DNA of 55,470 bases from Bacillus sp. SD088 (GTDB lineage: Bacteria > Bacillota > Bacilli > Bacillales > Bacillaceae_C): positions 1 to 55,470 of the forward strand of contig NZ_JADIJK010000033.1 in NCBI RefSeq assembly GCF_017355205.1, in the 5' to 3' direction. Positions 8,253 to 17,388 of this stretch are shown piece after piece (within the stretch, counting starts at the first letter, position 1; every line of letters starts with the position of its first letter). The notes beneath the pieces are model-generated. The model searched no databases and had not been told where the DNA came from. It worked only from the letters and a program-made list of their open reading frames with translations. The position numbers and the translations under genes were made by a program.

Positions 8253-8414
8253 TCAAAACATCTCTCTTTACTAAAATTAATTAAGAATCATTTCCTAGAT
8301 CTATTAAATCATATATTGAACAGTGTTGCCATAAAGCATAGTGTCGTTTGACTAGTTCAAACGATACGGATTGAGTTTGTACTAGAAATACAGAATCAAA
8401 AATTGTGGGGTACT

Positions 8415-8480
8415 AGCATACATAAAAACCCTTTGGGACAAAGTTGTTAGTCACTGGTCCAAAGGGGTTTTATGTATGCT
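8415..8480. terminator. Long symmetrical terminator after the GH32 gene
   Basis: Arms at 8415-8439 and 8456-8480 pair over nearly 25 bases (AGCATACATAAAA ... TTTTATGTATGCT with CCCTTTGGGAC/GGTCCAAAGGG inside). It works on the minus strand after the sucrase gene. Confidence 0.85.
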
Positions 8481-8564
8481 GTTTTTACAAAAGAAAACCG
8501 AATTAATAGGGGATATACTCCTTAATCTCAATAAATAGGGAAACCCCAAAATTAAAAACTTTAG

Positions 8565-10016
8565 CTAACTTAAGGTTCCATAAGTAAGCTTCTTAATTTC
8601 TGTTTCACTTAGCCCTTTAATTGAAATGGTATCTCCCTTTTCTTTTTGATAGGAAATAAAACTTAATACCTTTTCACCGGAATTTACAAATACTTCAATA
8701 GAATGAAGATCGAGGAAAACTTCAATTTTCAGCTCATCATCCGAATTATGAAAACAATCAGGAATAGCAATCAGATTACCATCCTCATAATCTGATTCAA
8801 GTGAAATGGTATTTTGACGAACGTTCACTGTTATCCGAGTTGATTTACCCCCTTCTTTATTTACTTCTATATTAAAACGATCATTATTGATTGCAGAGAA
8901 ATTCAGTTGCAAGTAGGCAACTTTCGAATTTCCTAACACAGCTTCTTCTTTCACACCCAATTTAACATCATCATAAATTGACATTTTATTAAAGGTTTTT
9001 GACATATCTTGGTAAGGCTGTTGAACTAAATTATTGTCTTTGAGTCTTAATTCCCTTGGAATTGACATCATTCCATTAAAACCATAGTCTTTCGGTTGCC
9101 GCTCTTGATTAAATTGTTGGAGCCACCCAATCACTAATCTTTCGCCATTCTTTCCTTCAGTCGATTGAGGTGCATAAAAGTTTCGCCCATAATCGAGCAG
9201 CCCCTCTGTTTCGGCAAAGAAATCTCCTTTCTCATAATCGATCTTTCCAACAGCATAAGCTGTTTTATTATATATTTCTCCAGCATATTCTGGTCCGCAC
9301 GGCATAATTGAGAAGGTTAGTACATCCTTTCCATCAATTTGGAATAAATCCGGACATTCCAACATAATATTCTCTTCATATTTAGTTTGATATAATGACG
9401 AATGGAATGTCCAATCAAACAAATTTGCGGACTTATACATAATAATTTCTCCACGTCTATCCTTATTCCTTACTGCAAGAACACAGTAATATACACCATC
9501 AATTTCAATTACTTTTGGATCTCTAAAATCACATATCATGTATCCCACAGGTAATTCTTTCTCCGCTATTACAGGATTTTTTTGATGCTTAGTAAAATGA
9601 ATACCATCCTCAGAAAAAGCGATACATTGATACTGTTTTATTTGAGTCACATCCCCTTGATATCCTAAATTGGGATCAATATGTCCTGTGTACATCAAAT
9701 ATAAATTTCCATCTTTTTCAATAGCACTGCCTGAGAAGCAACCATTGGCATCATATATTTTATCGTTCGCTAATGCTATTGGTTGGTACTCCCAATTGAT
9801 AAAATCATTTGTTGTTGCATGCCCCCAATGCATATTATTCCAGACTATATCATAGGGATTATGTTGATAGAACAGATGATATTTTCCATCGTAAAATGTA
9901 AAACCATTTGGATCATTCAACCAACCTATTTGAGCAGTGAAATGAAAAAATGGTCGATTGTTTACCGTTCCTTTATTTTCTTCTATGTAATGGTCTGCTG
10001 CTTGTAACTTATTCAA
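8565..10016 (-). CDS. sacA: Glycoside hydrolase family 32 (sucrose-6-phosphate hydrolase/beta-fructosidase)
   Basis: 483 aa. WLNDPNG (residues 32-38, Asp35 the nucleophile), FRDPK (transition-state Asp) and ECPDLF (acid/base Glu) are the three GH32 motifs, followed by the C-terminal beta-sandwich. The length fits intracellular sucrose-6-phosphate hydrolases and there is no signal peptide, so it should split sucrose-6-phosphate or short fructosides in the cytoplasm. The start is TTG at 10016 with GAGGAGG upstream. No sucrose PTS, fructokinase or LacI-type regulator is nearby, so the import route must lie elsewhere. The symbol is by family similarity. Confidence 0.9.
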   Translation of the reverse strand: MNKLQAADHYIEENKGTVNNRPFFHFTAQIGWLNDPNGFTFYDGKYHLFYQHNPYDIVWNNMHWGHATTNDFINWEYQPIALANDKIYDANGCFSGSAIEKDGNLYLMYTGHIDPNLGYQGDVTQIKQYQCIAFSEDGIHFTKHQKNPVIAEKELPVGYMICDFRDPKVIEIDGVYYCVLAVRNKDRRGEIIMYKSANLFDWTFHSSLYQTKYEENIMLECPDLFQIDGKDVLTFSIMPCGPEYAGEIYNKTAYAVGKIDYEKGDFFAETEGLLDYGRNFYAPQSTEGKNGERLVIGWLQQFNQERQPKDYGFNGMMSIPRELRLKDNNLVQQPYQDMSKTFNKMSIYDDVKLGVKEEAVLGNSKVAYLQLNFSAINNDRFNIEVNKEGGKSTRITVNVRQNTISLESDYEDGNLIAIPDCFHNSDDELKIEVFLDLHSIEVFVNSGEKVLSFISYQKEKGDTISIKGLSETEIKKLTYGTLS

Positions 10017-10253
10017 TGCACTTAACCTCCTCTATATACTTCAACTCATGTATTACTTGCTTGACGTCTTAAGCGTCTTACTAATAAGCTTTCAAAACAA
10101 CAAAAAAGTCTCTCGTTTCATATTAAAATTATGCCCGTTAATTCTTTGCATGTCTGTTTTAGTTTACTATTTTAGGTTGGTAATCTATTGACAACATCGA
10201 ATCGTGGACTAAACAAACTTAGGGCCTCCGCTTTGTTTGTTGAAACCAAATTA

Positions 10254-10320
10254 AATTATATGAGACTATTTTCGCCAAAGGAAAAGCGAACTGCTAGGGT
10301 GCATATCCCTACGGAATAAT
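10254..10320 (+). repeat. Interspersed repeat family A, copy 2 (partial)
   Basis: ATTTTCGCCAAAGGAAAAGC followed by GAACTGCTAGGGTGCATAT matches the left part of copy 1. The right half and the GAGGCTGGG end are degraded. It is tandem to copy 3, in the opposite orientation. Confidence 0.6.
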
Positions 10321-10366
10321 AGGCAAAAATTTGATAAACAATTACCTGCGATTATCTAAAAAAGAC

Positions 10367-10504
10367 AGGCTGGGATCATAACTAATATGTTAAGCTCCAA
10401 AGGCAAACGATGTATTACCTTAGCGAAGTATATTTCCGCGGCGAGTATATACACCATACTAGTTCGTTTTTTTCTTTGGTGAAGGCACTATTGTCCCAGC
10501 CTCC
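10367..10504 (-). repeat. Interspersed repeat family A, copy 3
   Basis: Begins AGGCTGGGATCATAACTAA and ends TTGTCCCAGCCTCC, with the core CGAAGTATATTTCCG in reverse orientation relative to copy 1. Together with copy 2 it fills most of the gap between the sucrase and the P-loop kinase; the remaining gap has no gene signal. Confidence 0.8.
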
Positions 10505-10645
10505 TTTTTCGCCTTCTCCTCTGCAAGAAGAACTTAATATAAAAGGCAGGCTTCCAGAAAAGAAGAGCAAGAAATAAAGCCTTTTTTGGCTTAATGGTCC
10601 ATTATAGAATAAGCAGGGATTAAACAAGCGAAGGAGGCAATTATA

Positions 10646-11188
10646 GTGGCTCTAGGTAAGGGGATTTATATTGTAACAGGGATAATGGCTTCAGGAAAAT
10701 CTACAATCGGCCAAATTTTGGCAGAACAATTTGAGAAGGGTGTTCATGTACATGGGGATATTTTTCGGAAAATGATAGCAACAGGAAACATTGATATGAC
10801 ACCTGATTATTCAAAAGATGCGGTAGAGCAATTGATACTTCGCTACAATATGGCGGCAAAAGTAGCTGACATGTATTACACTGCTGGTTTTTCTGTTGTG
10901 GTGCAGGACACTTATTTGGGGAAAGAGGTGCATTCCTTTCTTCAGGCATTTGAATCAAAGCCAGTTTATTTCATTACGTTAAATCCAAATATTAAAGCGA
11001 TTGCGGAAAGAGAGAAAAAACGTAATAAAACAGGTTATACCACATGGGAGTTTGAACCCCTTTATGAAGTATTGATAAATGAAAATCCGCGGATAGGTCT
11101 CTGGATAGATTCATCAGATATGACTCCTGAAGAAACGCTCTCTGAGATTATTAAACGTGCAGAATCTGAAGCACGCATTTTAGTGTAA
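10646..11188 (+). CDS. P-loop small-molecule kinase, AAA_33/chloramphenicol phosphotransferase-like
   Basis: 180 aa, GTG start with AAGGAGG 8 bases before. Walker A is GIMASGKST (residues 12-20), and VVVQDTYLG (around 89) occupies the Walker B position. A lid with Arg and Lys (AEREKKRNK) follows. This is the layout of zeta-toxin/chloramphenicol-phosphotransferase/gluconate-kinase-like P-loop kinases, which use ATP to phosphorylate a small molecule. The substrate cannot be told. It is a single gene after two repeat copies. Confidence 0.75.
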   Translation: MALGKGIYIVTGIMASGKSTIGQILAEQFEKGVHVHGDIFRKMIATGNIDMTPDYSKDAVEQLILRYNMAAKVADMYYTAGFSVVVQDTYLGKEVHSFLQAFESKPVYFITLNPNIKAIAEREKKRNKTGYTTWEFEPLYEVLINENPRIGLWIDSSDMTPEETLSEIIKRAESEARILV

Positions 11189-11257
11189 AAATAAGCATAA
11201 TCTTTAGAGACCATATTTATTTCTGCCTTCAATTATAGGGACTTTAATAAGAGCTCA

Positions 11258-11293
11258 ACCCTGAATTTCCCCCTCACAAAGGAACTTCAGGGT
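11258..11293. terminator. Possible bidirectional terminator between convergent genes
   Basis: ACCCTGAA (11258-11265) pairs with TTCAGGGT (11286-11293) between the convergent kinase and VOC genes. The T-tail is weak on both sides. Confidence 0.4.
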
Positions 11294-11360
11294 CTATTAA
11301 TAATGTCTTAGTGTTGTGCTCTGTTAAATATTAGAAAGTCTCAACCCCCATAATACAATT

Positions 11361-11819
11361 TTAACTTACAAAACCATCTAGAAATTTACTCGCTTCACTA
11401 TTAAACTTCCACATTACACCAAACTTATCGATTAACATTCCAAAACTAGCTGACCATGGAGTAGAAGATAACGGCATGATCACAGTACCACCTTCTGAAA
11501 GCTTTTCGAAAATTGGTTGATTTATTTCTGGATCGGCATCAATGATACTAATTAAGAGAGCATTCCCCTTTACAACTTCACCTGTCACAGCTTGCATAGA
11601 GGGCAGAACATCAGAAAGCATCAAAATATTTCCTGAAAACTCGATACAAGATTCCATAATCATGTTTTGTTCTTCTGCCGTTAATGGAGCGTTTGGGTCT
11701 TGACCAAAAGTACCGAACCTCACCTTTTTTACACTTGTTGCTTGTAACGCCTTTTCATAAAAGGCTAACGCTTCTTCTGCTTTTCCAGCAAATTGTAGAT
11801 AAGTTATTGCTTTCATCAT
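11361..11819 (-). CDS. VOC-superfamily protein, PhnB/UbiG-like
   Basis: 152 aa. The beta-alpha-beta-beta-beta layout of the VOC fold is evident: YLQFAGKAEEALAFYEKAL at the start and WSASFGMLIDKFGVMWKFN at the end, the PhnB-type signature. Members are usually of unknown catalytic role or bind small molecules. It is transcribed divergently from a WYL-domain regulator 74 bp away, which implies the regulator controls it. Ribosome site AAGGAGG, two adjacent ATGs. Confidence 0.82.
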   Translation of the reverse strand: MMKAITYLQFAGKAEEALAFYEKALQATSVKKVRFGTFGQDPNAPLTAEEQNMIMESCIEFSGNILMLSDVLPSMQAVTGEVVKGNALLISIIDADPEINQPIFEKLSEGGTVIMPLSSTPWSASFGMLIDKFGVMWKFNSEASKFLDGFVS

Positions 11820-11893
11820 TTATTTCCTCCTTTTCATATTTGCAGTATAATAGCACATAGGTGACAACTGTATGTCGTATATAGGAGGGAAAT

Positions 11894-12802
11894 ATGAAAA
11901 AAATTGAGCGACTTATCTCGATCGTGATGATCTTGTTACAAAAAGAAGTTGTTTCGGCATCAGAGTTTAGTCGACTTTTTCATGTAACAAGACGAACAAT
12001 TCAGCGTGATATGGAAACACTAAGTTATGCAAACATCCCTATTTATGCGAAATATGGTGCTGAAGGCGGATATACAATAATGGAAGAGTATAAATTCGAT
12101 AAACGATTATTAGCTAACAAAGATATTGAAAATATACTCATAGCTTTAGGTGGTTTTGAGCAACTGATTACAAATCAAGAAATTCAAACGACTCTTCAAA
12201 AAATCAAAGGCATGACCAGCACAAATATAGCTCCAAAACTTGATTTATCTTTTTATGATTGGGCAGGAAGAAGTCAAATTAAAGAAGATATTTTATTTAT
12301 TAAACAAGCCATTGAAAATAACTGGTTGTTAAAGTTTGAGTATGTAGATCAAAAAGGTAACATCACAGATAGAGTTGTAGAACCCTATATGATGCATGTA
12401 AGTGAAATGCATTGGTATCTTTATGGTTATAGTTTAGAACGGAAAGATTACCGAACCTTTAAATTGACGAGGATAACAAATATCGAAAAAGATGGTTTTT
12501 TTGTTCCAAGACCTGATAAGGTATTGGAGGAAGAAAAGCAACATAATCAACAGCCGAATATGGTTAGTGTACAGCTATTGATAGATGTTGCTGTAAGAGA
12601 TCAATTTATCGAGAGATACGGAAAAAGTGTCATTACAAAAGTGACCCCAAGAAGTTATCTTGCGACCATTGAATTACCTGAGAATCAATTTGCCTACCAG
12701 TTTTTAGCGGGATTCGGCAATACCGTTAAAATTAAAGAGCCAAAAGGCTTTATTGCTAAATATGTAAATTTTTTGGAGGAGACAGTGAAAATTTACAAAT
12801 AG
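11894..12802 (+). CDS. YafY-type HTH/WYL-domain transcriptional regulator
   Basis: 302 aa. An N-terminal winged HTH (SASEFSRLFHVTRRTIQRDM, residues 22-41) is followed by a WYL domain (LLKFEYVDQKGNITDRVVEP, then HWYLYGYS and RTFKLTRI) and a WCX C-terminus. WYL domains sense ligands, often nucleotides or ssDNA. It is divergent from the VOC gene; the 74-bp gap contains ACATA-N11-TATGT, a possible operator. The same pairing of a WYL regulator with a divergent effector recurs at 52671-54363. Confidence 0.88.
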   Translation: MKKIERLISIVMILLQKEVVSASEFSRLFHVTRRTIQRDMETLSYANIPIYAKYGAEGGYTIMEEYKFDKRLLANKDIENILIALGGFEQLITNQEIQTTLQKIKGMTSTNIAPKLDLSFYDWAGRSQIKEDILFIKQAIENNWLLKFEYVDQKGNITDRVVEPYMMHVSEMHWYLYGYSLERKDYRTFKLTRITNIEKDGFFVPRPDKVLEEEKQHNQQPNMVSVQLLIDVAVRDQFIERYGKSVITKVTPRSYLATIELPENQFAYQFLAGFGNTVKIKEPKGFIAKYVNFLEETVKIYK

Positions 12803-12873
12803 AAGATCATAGTTGGTTTCTCTATTTAGTATGGATATACCCTGATTTCACCCCTCTTTCACTGTCTCCCCCA

Positions 12874-14592
12874 TCAAAACTTTTTTATTATCCGCTCTCC
12901 TATTTTCACTATGATGTCAGCGGAGTCCTTACAATAGTCTCGACAGATTCCATCATGAAAGCATTGTGCAAAAGAATCATCTACACACACTGACGGAATC
13001 GATACACATGGATCAAACGCTGGGTTCTTCAACACTTCATAGGGCCGCATCATATCATGATCTTCATGTTCAAGCATATGGCAATGCCATGGGTAGATTC
13101 CGGTGTAAGGACCAAAGCGAGCAATAATCCGTGTGACCATTCCTGGATCAACACGTACCGTGTCTTTCCAGCCACGTTCATTTGGCAGTGGCGGGATTCG
13201 CTTTCCTATTACCAGCGGTTCTTTTGGGTTTTCTGGATGAAGTGGATTTCCACTAAATGTTGCTTGGTCAAGGATTTGAAAATGGATGAGATGCAGATGA
13301 ATCGGATGCGAATCATTAGTCGTGTTGTAAAACTCCCAAATTTCAATTTTACCGTTTGAAGGTGTCTCTGTGATCGGCTGCTCTCCCCACATCATTTTAT
13401 TGAGCAATTGGATTGGACGGCCATATTCATCCGTATCCTCATCTAATGTGTTCACTCGAGTATAAGAAGATTCTATAGGATTTAATATTTCCATACAGCT
13501 TAATTTTGAGGGAATTATACTTGAATCATCAATTTTCTGATTCTCTCTAACTCGGAACTCGATAATTTGTGAGGTATCAGCTATCGGTGCATCACCACTT
13601 CCTCCCGGAAAAGGCGCATTCGCACTATTGGTCAGAATAATATGGTCACCTTTATTTTTAGAAAAGTCAATTATAATATCGACACGCTCTGCAGGAGAAA
13701 GCAGAATCGTATTTACTTCGATTGGGGACTCTAGTAAGCCACCATCTGTACCAATTTGAATAAGCTTTTGCCCATTGCTTAACCCTAGGTTATAAAAACG
13801 AGCATTAGAGCCATTTAAAATGCGAAAACGATATTTACGAGGTTCTACTTCGAGATAAGGCCAGACCTTGCCATTAACTAAAATGGTATCACCAAAAAAC
13901 TCTGGGACAATTGAGGGATTGGGCATAGGTGGTGAATTGGGTGCAGGTGTCGGTGGTTCATCTGGTTTAGCAGGATAATAAAGTTCACCATTAGGATAAA
14001 AAGACTTGTCTTGAATCAGCAAAGGGATTTCATACTCGCCGCTTGGCAGATTCAAGGCCCCTTCTTGCTGATCACGGAGGACATAAAAACCAGATAATCC
14101 GGCATAGACATTCAGACGTGTGATCCCCAGGGCATGATCATGATACCAAAGAGTTGCAGGACGCTGACAATTTGGATAATAGTAGATTTCTTTAACAAAA
14201 TTCGGCCCTTTTTTTCCAAAGTCATGGGTAAACCATGCATCAGGTGAACCATCATTTCCAGGTCGATTACGTCCCCCGTGTAAATGAACAACCGTACGAA
14301 CGGAAGGCTGGTCGGTTCCAGCACCCATTATACTTCGATCAACAGGTAAGAGATGCTCAAAGGGAAGCTTATTCTTCCATTTCACATAGATTGGCTGATT
14401 CCTGATTGCTTCGAATGTTGGACCAGGGTAGATACCGTTATATCCCCAAACAGTCGTCGGCGGCAAATCACGATGCAGTTTCTGCTGTATCTGTCGCATA
14501 GACACCTCATAATATGGAATCCCTTCATACGTTCCAATTGGTTTATGTATTGGAATAATCGGCAGTTTATCCACAAACTTTGTTAAAGCCAT
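12874..14592 (-). CDS. cotA: CotA-type multicopper oxidase (spore-coat laccase)
   Basis: 572 aa from the ATG at 14592 (ribosome site AAAGGAG). Copper ligands are visible in order: HLHGG, WYHDHALG, HPIHLHLIHF and HCHMLEHEDHDMM (the T1/T2/T3 sites). The Pro-rich loop (PTPAPNSPPMPNPS) is the CotA/bilirubin-oxidase type. It would oxidise phenolics or bilirubin with O2 at the spore surface and make pigment. B. subtilis CotA is about 513 residues; this one has an extra tail with five Cys (DPC, SVC, QC, GIC, DYC) ending in KIGERIIKKF, which could cross-link it into the coat (inference). Confidence 0.92.
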   Translation of the reverse strand: MALTKFVDKLPIIPIHKPIGTYEGIPYYEVSMRQIQQKLHRDLPPTTVWGYNGIYPGPTFEAIRNQPIYVKWKNKLPFEHLLPVDRSIMGAGTDQPSVRTVVHLHGGRNRPGNDGSPDAWFTHDFGKKGPNFVKEIYYYPNCQRPATLWYHDHALGITRLNVYAGLSGFYVLRDQQEGALNLPSGEYEIPLLIQDKSFYPNGELYYPAKPDEPPTPAPNSPPMPNPSIVPEFFGDTILVNGKVWPYLEVEPRKYRFRILNGSNARFYNLGLSNGQKLIQIGTDGGLLESPIEVNTILLSPAERVDIIIDFSKNKGDHIILTNSANAPFPGGSGDAPIADTSQIIEFRVRENQKIDDSSIIPSKLSCMEILNPIESSYTRVNTLDEDTDEYGRPIQLLNKMMWGEQPITETPSNGKIEIWEFYNTTNDSHPIHLHLIHFQILDQATFSGNPLHPENPKEPLVIGKRIPPLPNERGWKDTVRVDPGMVTRIIARFGPYTGIYPWHCHMLEHEDHDMMRPYEVLKNPAFDPCVSIPSVCVDDSFAQCFHDGICRDYCKDSADIIVKIGERIIKKF

Positions 14593-14604
14593 CTCCCCAG
14601 CTCC

Positions 14605-14634
14605 TTTCCGCATTCCCTATATAGAATGCGGAAA
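14605..14634 (-). promoter_or_regulatory. Leader hairpin touching the cotA ribosome site
   Basis: TTTCCGCATTC (14605-14615) pairs with GAATGCGGAAA (14624-14634). On the minus strand its last A residues are part of the AAAGGAG ribosome site, so the fold could limit translation or protect the 5' end. There is no T-tail, so it is not an ordinary terminator. Confidence 0.45.
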
Positions 14635-14888
14635 GACTGTACGATGTGTGGAAAGTTTATTGAAATACGATGGTTATTTTCATTGCATGAATTAAATACA
14701 TGTTTGCTACGCTTGATGGGACATTTAGATACCAATCTTTATCTGTAACATTCCCAAATTTTAATTTTATCGAAGGTTTGTTTATCATAATATTTAGTTA
14801 GAGGTTATTGTATATGGCTACTACAAAACAATAACTGATAAACCTATTAAAACGGGCTTCAATTTTCACAAATGAATGGAGGATTATA

Positions 14889-15380
14889 ATGTTTAAAATA
14901 AGGGAACTTGCAAATAAAATGGATTTTGACTTTTTAACGGATATGTTATACGAATCGATCTATATTTCATCGAATAAGCCATCTAAACAAGTATTGCTTC
15001 AAACACAGCCTTTACGTAAGTATCATCGGGACTGGGGACGAGCAGGAGATATAGCATTGATTGCAGATAATCAGGACCAGGAGCCAGTTGGAGCCGTTTG
15101 GTATCGAGTATTTGGCGAACAAGAAAAAGGGTATGGTTTTGTCAGCAGTGAGATTCCAGAGCTTGGAATAGCGATTAAGAGCGCGGAACGGGGAAAGGGG
15201 TTAGGAAAGCAATTGATGCAGGCAATTTTGCAAGAAGCAAATGAGGCAGAATACCCCGGATTATCTTTGAGTGTCGATTTAGATAATCACGGAGCGATTA
15301 CACTTTATCACAAGCTGGGCTTTAAAGACGTGGAAATAGTAGGAACATCGAAAACGATGATATATTTATTTAAACAATAA
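14889..15380 (+). CDS. GNAT-family N-acetyltransferase
   Basis: 163 aa. ELGIAIKSAERGKGLGKQLM (around residues 97-116) holds the acetyl-CoA pyrophosphate loop R/Q-x-x-G-x-G/A of GNAT enzymes, and LYHKLGF is the usual C-terminal beta-bulge motif. It transfers acetyl from acetyl-CoA to an unknown amine in the cytoplasm. Ribosome site GGAGG. Only three bases separate its stop from a family A repeat. Confidence 0.85.
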   Translation: MFKIRELANKMDFDFLTDMLYESIYISSNKPSKQVLLQTQPLRKYHRDWGRAGDIALIADNQDQEPVGAVWYRVFGEQEKGYGFVSSEIPELGIAIKSAERGKGLGKQLMQAILQEANEAEYPGLSLSVDLDNHGAITLYHKLGFKDVEIVGTSKTMIYLFKQ

Positions 15381-15383
15381 TTA

Positions 15384-15507
15384 AAACGTTAAGCTCCAAG
15401 AACGAACAAGGCATTACCTTAGCGGAGGAGATTGCGTAGATTCATGCGGGAAGCAGGGGTAATGCCCTTAGTAGTTCGATCTTTCTTTGGTGAAAATACT
15501 TTTTAGG
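15384..15507 (-). repeat. Interspersed repeat family A, copy 4
   Basis: Shows TTAAGCTCCAAGAACGAACA, then GGCATTACCTTAGCGGAGG, then TTCTTTGGTGAAAATACTTT in the copy 3 orientation. Both GAGGCTGGG ends are lost. It directly follows the stop codon of the acetyltransferase. Confidence 0.65.
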
Positions 15508-15586
15508 AATCAACATAAGTCGGATTAAAAATTTCATGCTACTCTTAAAAATAAATATGAGATAATCCCATTAATTGGCTGAATTT

Positions 15587-15817
15587 TCATAAAGCCTTTT
15601 CGTCAACCAATCGCAGCATCCCTTTTCCAACAGATATAACATCTTCCTGATTAAAAATAATACAAGCCGTTCCTCCGACATACTTCTCACATTCAAACTC
15701 ACCAAGAACAGTCACATACCCTTTTTCAAAAAAATAAATAAGTTCACCGTCATGTTCCTCAACAGCACTTAATTCGTTATGCAAATATGCCTTAATTGGT
15801 TTATCGTATAGCCTCAT
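15587..15817 (-). CDS. Small hypothetical protein, 76 aa
   Basis: From the ATG at 15817 (AAGGATG upstream) it reads MRLYDKPIKAYLHNELSAVE and ends GMLRLVDEKAL. It is acidic, predicted beta-rich and has no membrane segment. I do not recognise the family. The right end of the tnpB element lies about 20 bases upstream of its ribosome site, so the element probably separated it from its original promoter and it may now be read from the transposon. Confidence 0.55.
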   Translation of the reverse strand: MRLYDKPIKAYLHNELSAVEEHDGELIYFFEKGYVTVLGEFECEKYVGGTACIIFNQEDVISVGKGMLRLVDEKAL

Positions 15818-15839
15818 ATCGCTCACATCCTTTTTAACA

Positions 15840-16003
15840 CGTGAACAACCCCTCCTTACCAGTCCTTACAGACTGCTTGAAGAAGGGGCTTCCTGATTCA
15901 CAGATCTTTGCGCAATGGAGGAATCCCCCTTCCGTCTTACATGATCTCCACAGGCGTTGTTTATACTGTTCGGACATGACCTTGCCCTACAGTTTTATTG
16001 GAT
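15840..16003 (-). ncRNA. Candidate omega/reRNA region at the tnpB right end
   Basis: By analogy with ISDra2-type elements, the guide RNA for TnpB comes from the 3' end of tnpB and the right end. Here that segment holds a stable imperfect hairpin at about 15845-15893 (CCCCTCCTTACCAGTC / GACTGCTTGAAGAAGGGG). If expressed, the guide would be the bases just beyond 15840. This is inferred from family knowledge; no transcript can be seen. Confidence 0.35.
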
Positions 16004-17157
16004 TAGGCTATCTGAAGTTGTTCTAGACCTTTTGCTAAGATATTCAGAGCGGCATTATGGTCTCTGCCTAATACAGCACCACATCCCGTACAGATATGGG
16101 TGCGTACAGACAGGGACTTTTTCACACGGTTTCCGCAGGAAGAACAGTCCTGTGTTGTGTATTCAGGCATCACCTTCACAAGGAGTCCGCCATTCCGTCA
16201 GCATTTGTAACCAAGCATATTCCGGAACATGCCCCAGCCTGCATCCGAAATAGACTTCGAGAGTTTACGGTTTCTGATCATCTGACGAATGTTTAGGTCT
16301 TCTACACAAACAACAGAGTGATTGATCGCAATCCGGTAACTTTTCTTGTGAAGAAAATCCTTCCGTTGATTGGCAACCTTCATGTGAAGCTTCTCCACTT
16401 TGGCCGCCTGCTGTTTGTAGTTCGCAGAACCACGGGTCATGCGGGATAATTTCTTTTGCGCCCTGCGTAATTGCTTTTCAGCCTGCCGGAGATAGCGTGG
16501 GTTCTCAATTTCCGTCCCATCGGAAAGAACCGCATACTTATTCAGGCCAACATCGATGCCGACAGCCTCTACAATACGAAGGGTCTGTGGTTTCACTTGT
16601 CCTTCGACACTAAAAATAGCGAACCACCGACCGCCTTTCCGCTTGATGACAACCTGTTTGATGGCTCCTTCGATGGGACGATGCATCTTGATGTCAACGC
16701 TTCCAAGTTTCCCATTGAAAAGCTTCCCATCTTCCGTGAACGATAAAGCCATCCGATTTCCTTTCTTGTTGTAACCGAACTGAGTAAAGGTAAGGCTATT
16801 GTAGTCCTTGTATTTCTTGATTTTTGGATACTTAGACCGTTGGCCAAAAAATCCATTGAATGCTTTTTCCAGCCGCACGAAAACCTCCTGAAGGGGTTGA
16901 GAAGGGACTTCGCTTAAGAAAGGGAATTTTTTCTTATCTACAACCAATTGCTTCTGCATGTCGTAACGGGAATAGTTTGTCTTGTCTTCCTGATATATGC
17001 GATTCTTATCGATCAAGGCAGAGTTATAAAGATGGCGACAATAATGAATCCAATTATCGAGTTTTTCCCTTTGCTCTTCGTTTGGATAGATTTCATATTG
17101 ATAGTTCACAAGTATCTTTGTTTCCGAAGCGAACTTCTCTCCAACCTTCTTTTTCAT
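16003..17157 (-). pseudogene. tnpB: TnpB RNA-guided nuclease interrupted by an in-frame TGA
   Basis: Start ATG 17157 (GAGAGGTG upstream). The frame gives the N-terminal WED/REC part, then RuvC-I GIDVGLNKYAVLSDG and RuvC-II VVCVEDLNI, and meets TGA at 16198-16200 after LGYKC. Without any shift of frame it continues RNGGLLVKVMPEY, the zinc ribbon CSSCG...CTGCG and the RuvC-III motif GRDHNAA, ending TAA at 16003-16005. The full span is normal for TnpB. The truncated product keeps the Asp and first Glu but lacks the third catalytic Asp and the zinc finger. The stop most simply derives from TGG or CGA. It is inactive unless the TGA is read through. Confidence 0.9.
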
Positions 17158-17388
17158 GATCGTCACCTCTCCACCCCTATACATTATGTATAGTATACCA
17201 AACGTATATTCTCTATAACAAGTGGAAATAGAAAGAAAATAGGAAGAATCGGTTTACACCGACCGACATTCATCACCTCCCTGTTCGCTTAGCTCCCTGA
17301 GGAAGAGGACTTCTTTCGGAGGGCTGTTAAATAGACCGATAAAGCAGCGATGATATGGAGGGTAGCTGCTTTTTCAATATGATATTTA

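Larger units (their letters stand above)
15840..17290 (-). mobile_element. IS200/IS605-superfamily element with tnpB only (IS1341 type)
   Basis: The element holds a tnpB-like frame and no tnpA Y1 transposase. Its right end on the minus strand has the usual subterminal structure: GAATCAGGAAGCCCCTTC followed by an imperfect hairpin that ends at AAGGAGGGGTTGTTCAC near 15840. The left boundary is uncertain: a GTATACTATAC palindrome and TCGGTCGGTGTAAACCGA lie upstream of tnpB between 17190 and 17280. Without TnpA it could move only if a relative acts in trans. Confidence 0.7.

Noticed and set aside
15841-16296. Plus-strand frames across the tnpB right end
   Set aside because: They are the antisense of the TnpB zinc ribbon and right-end hairpin.
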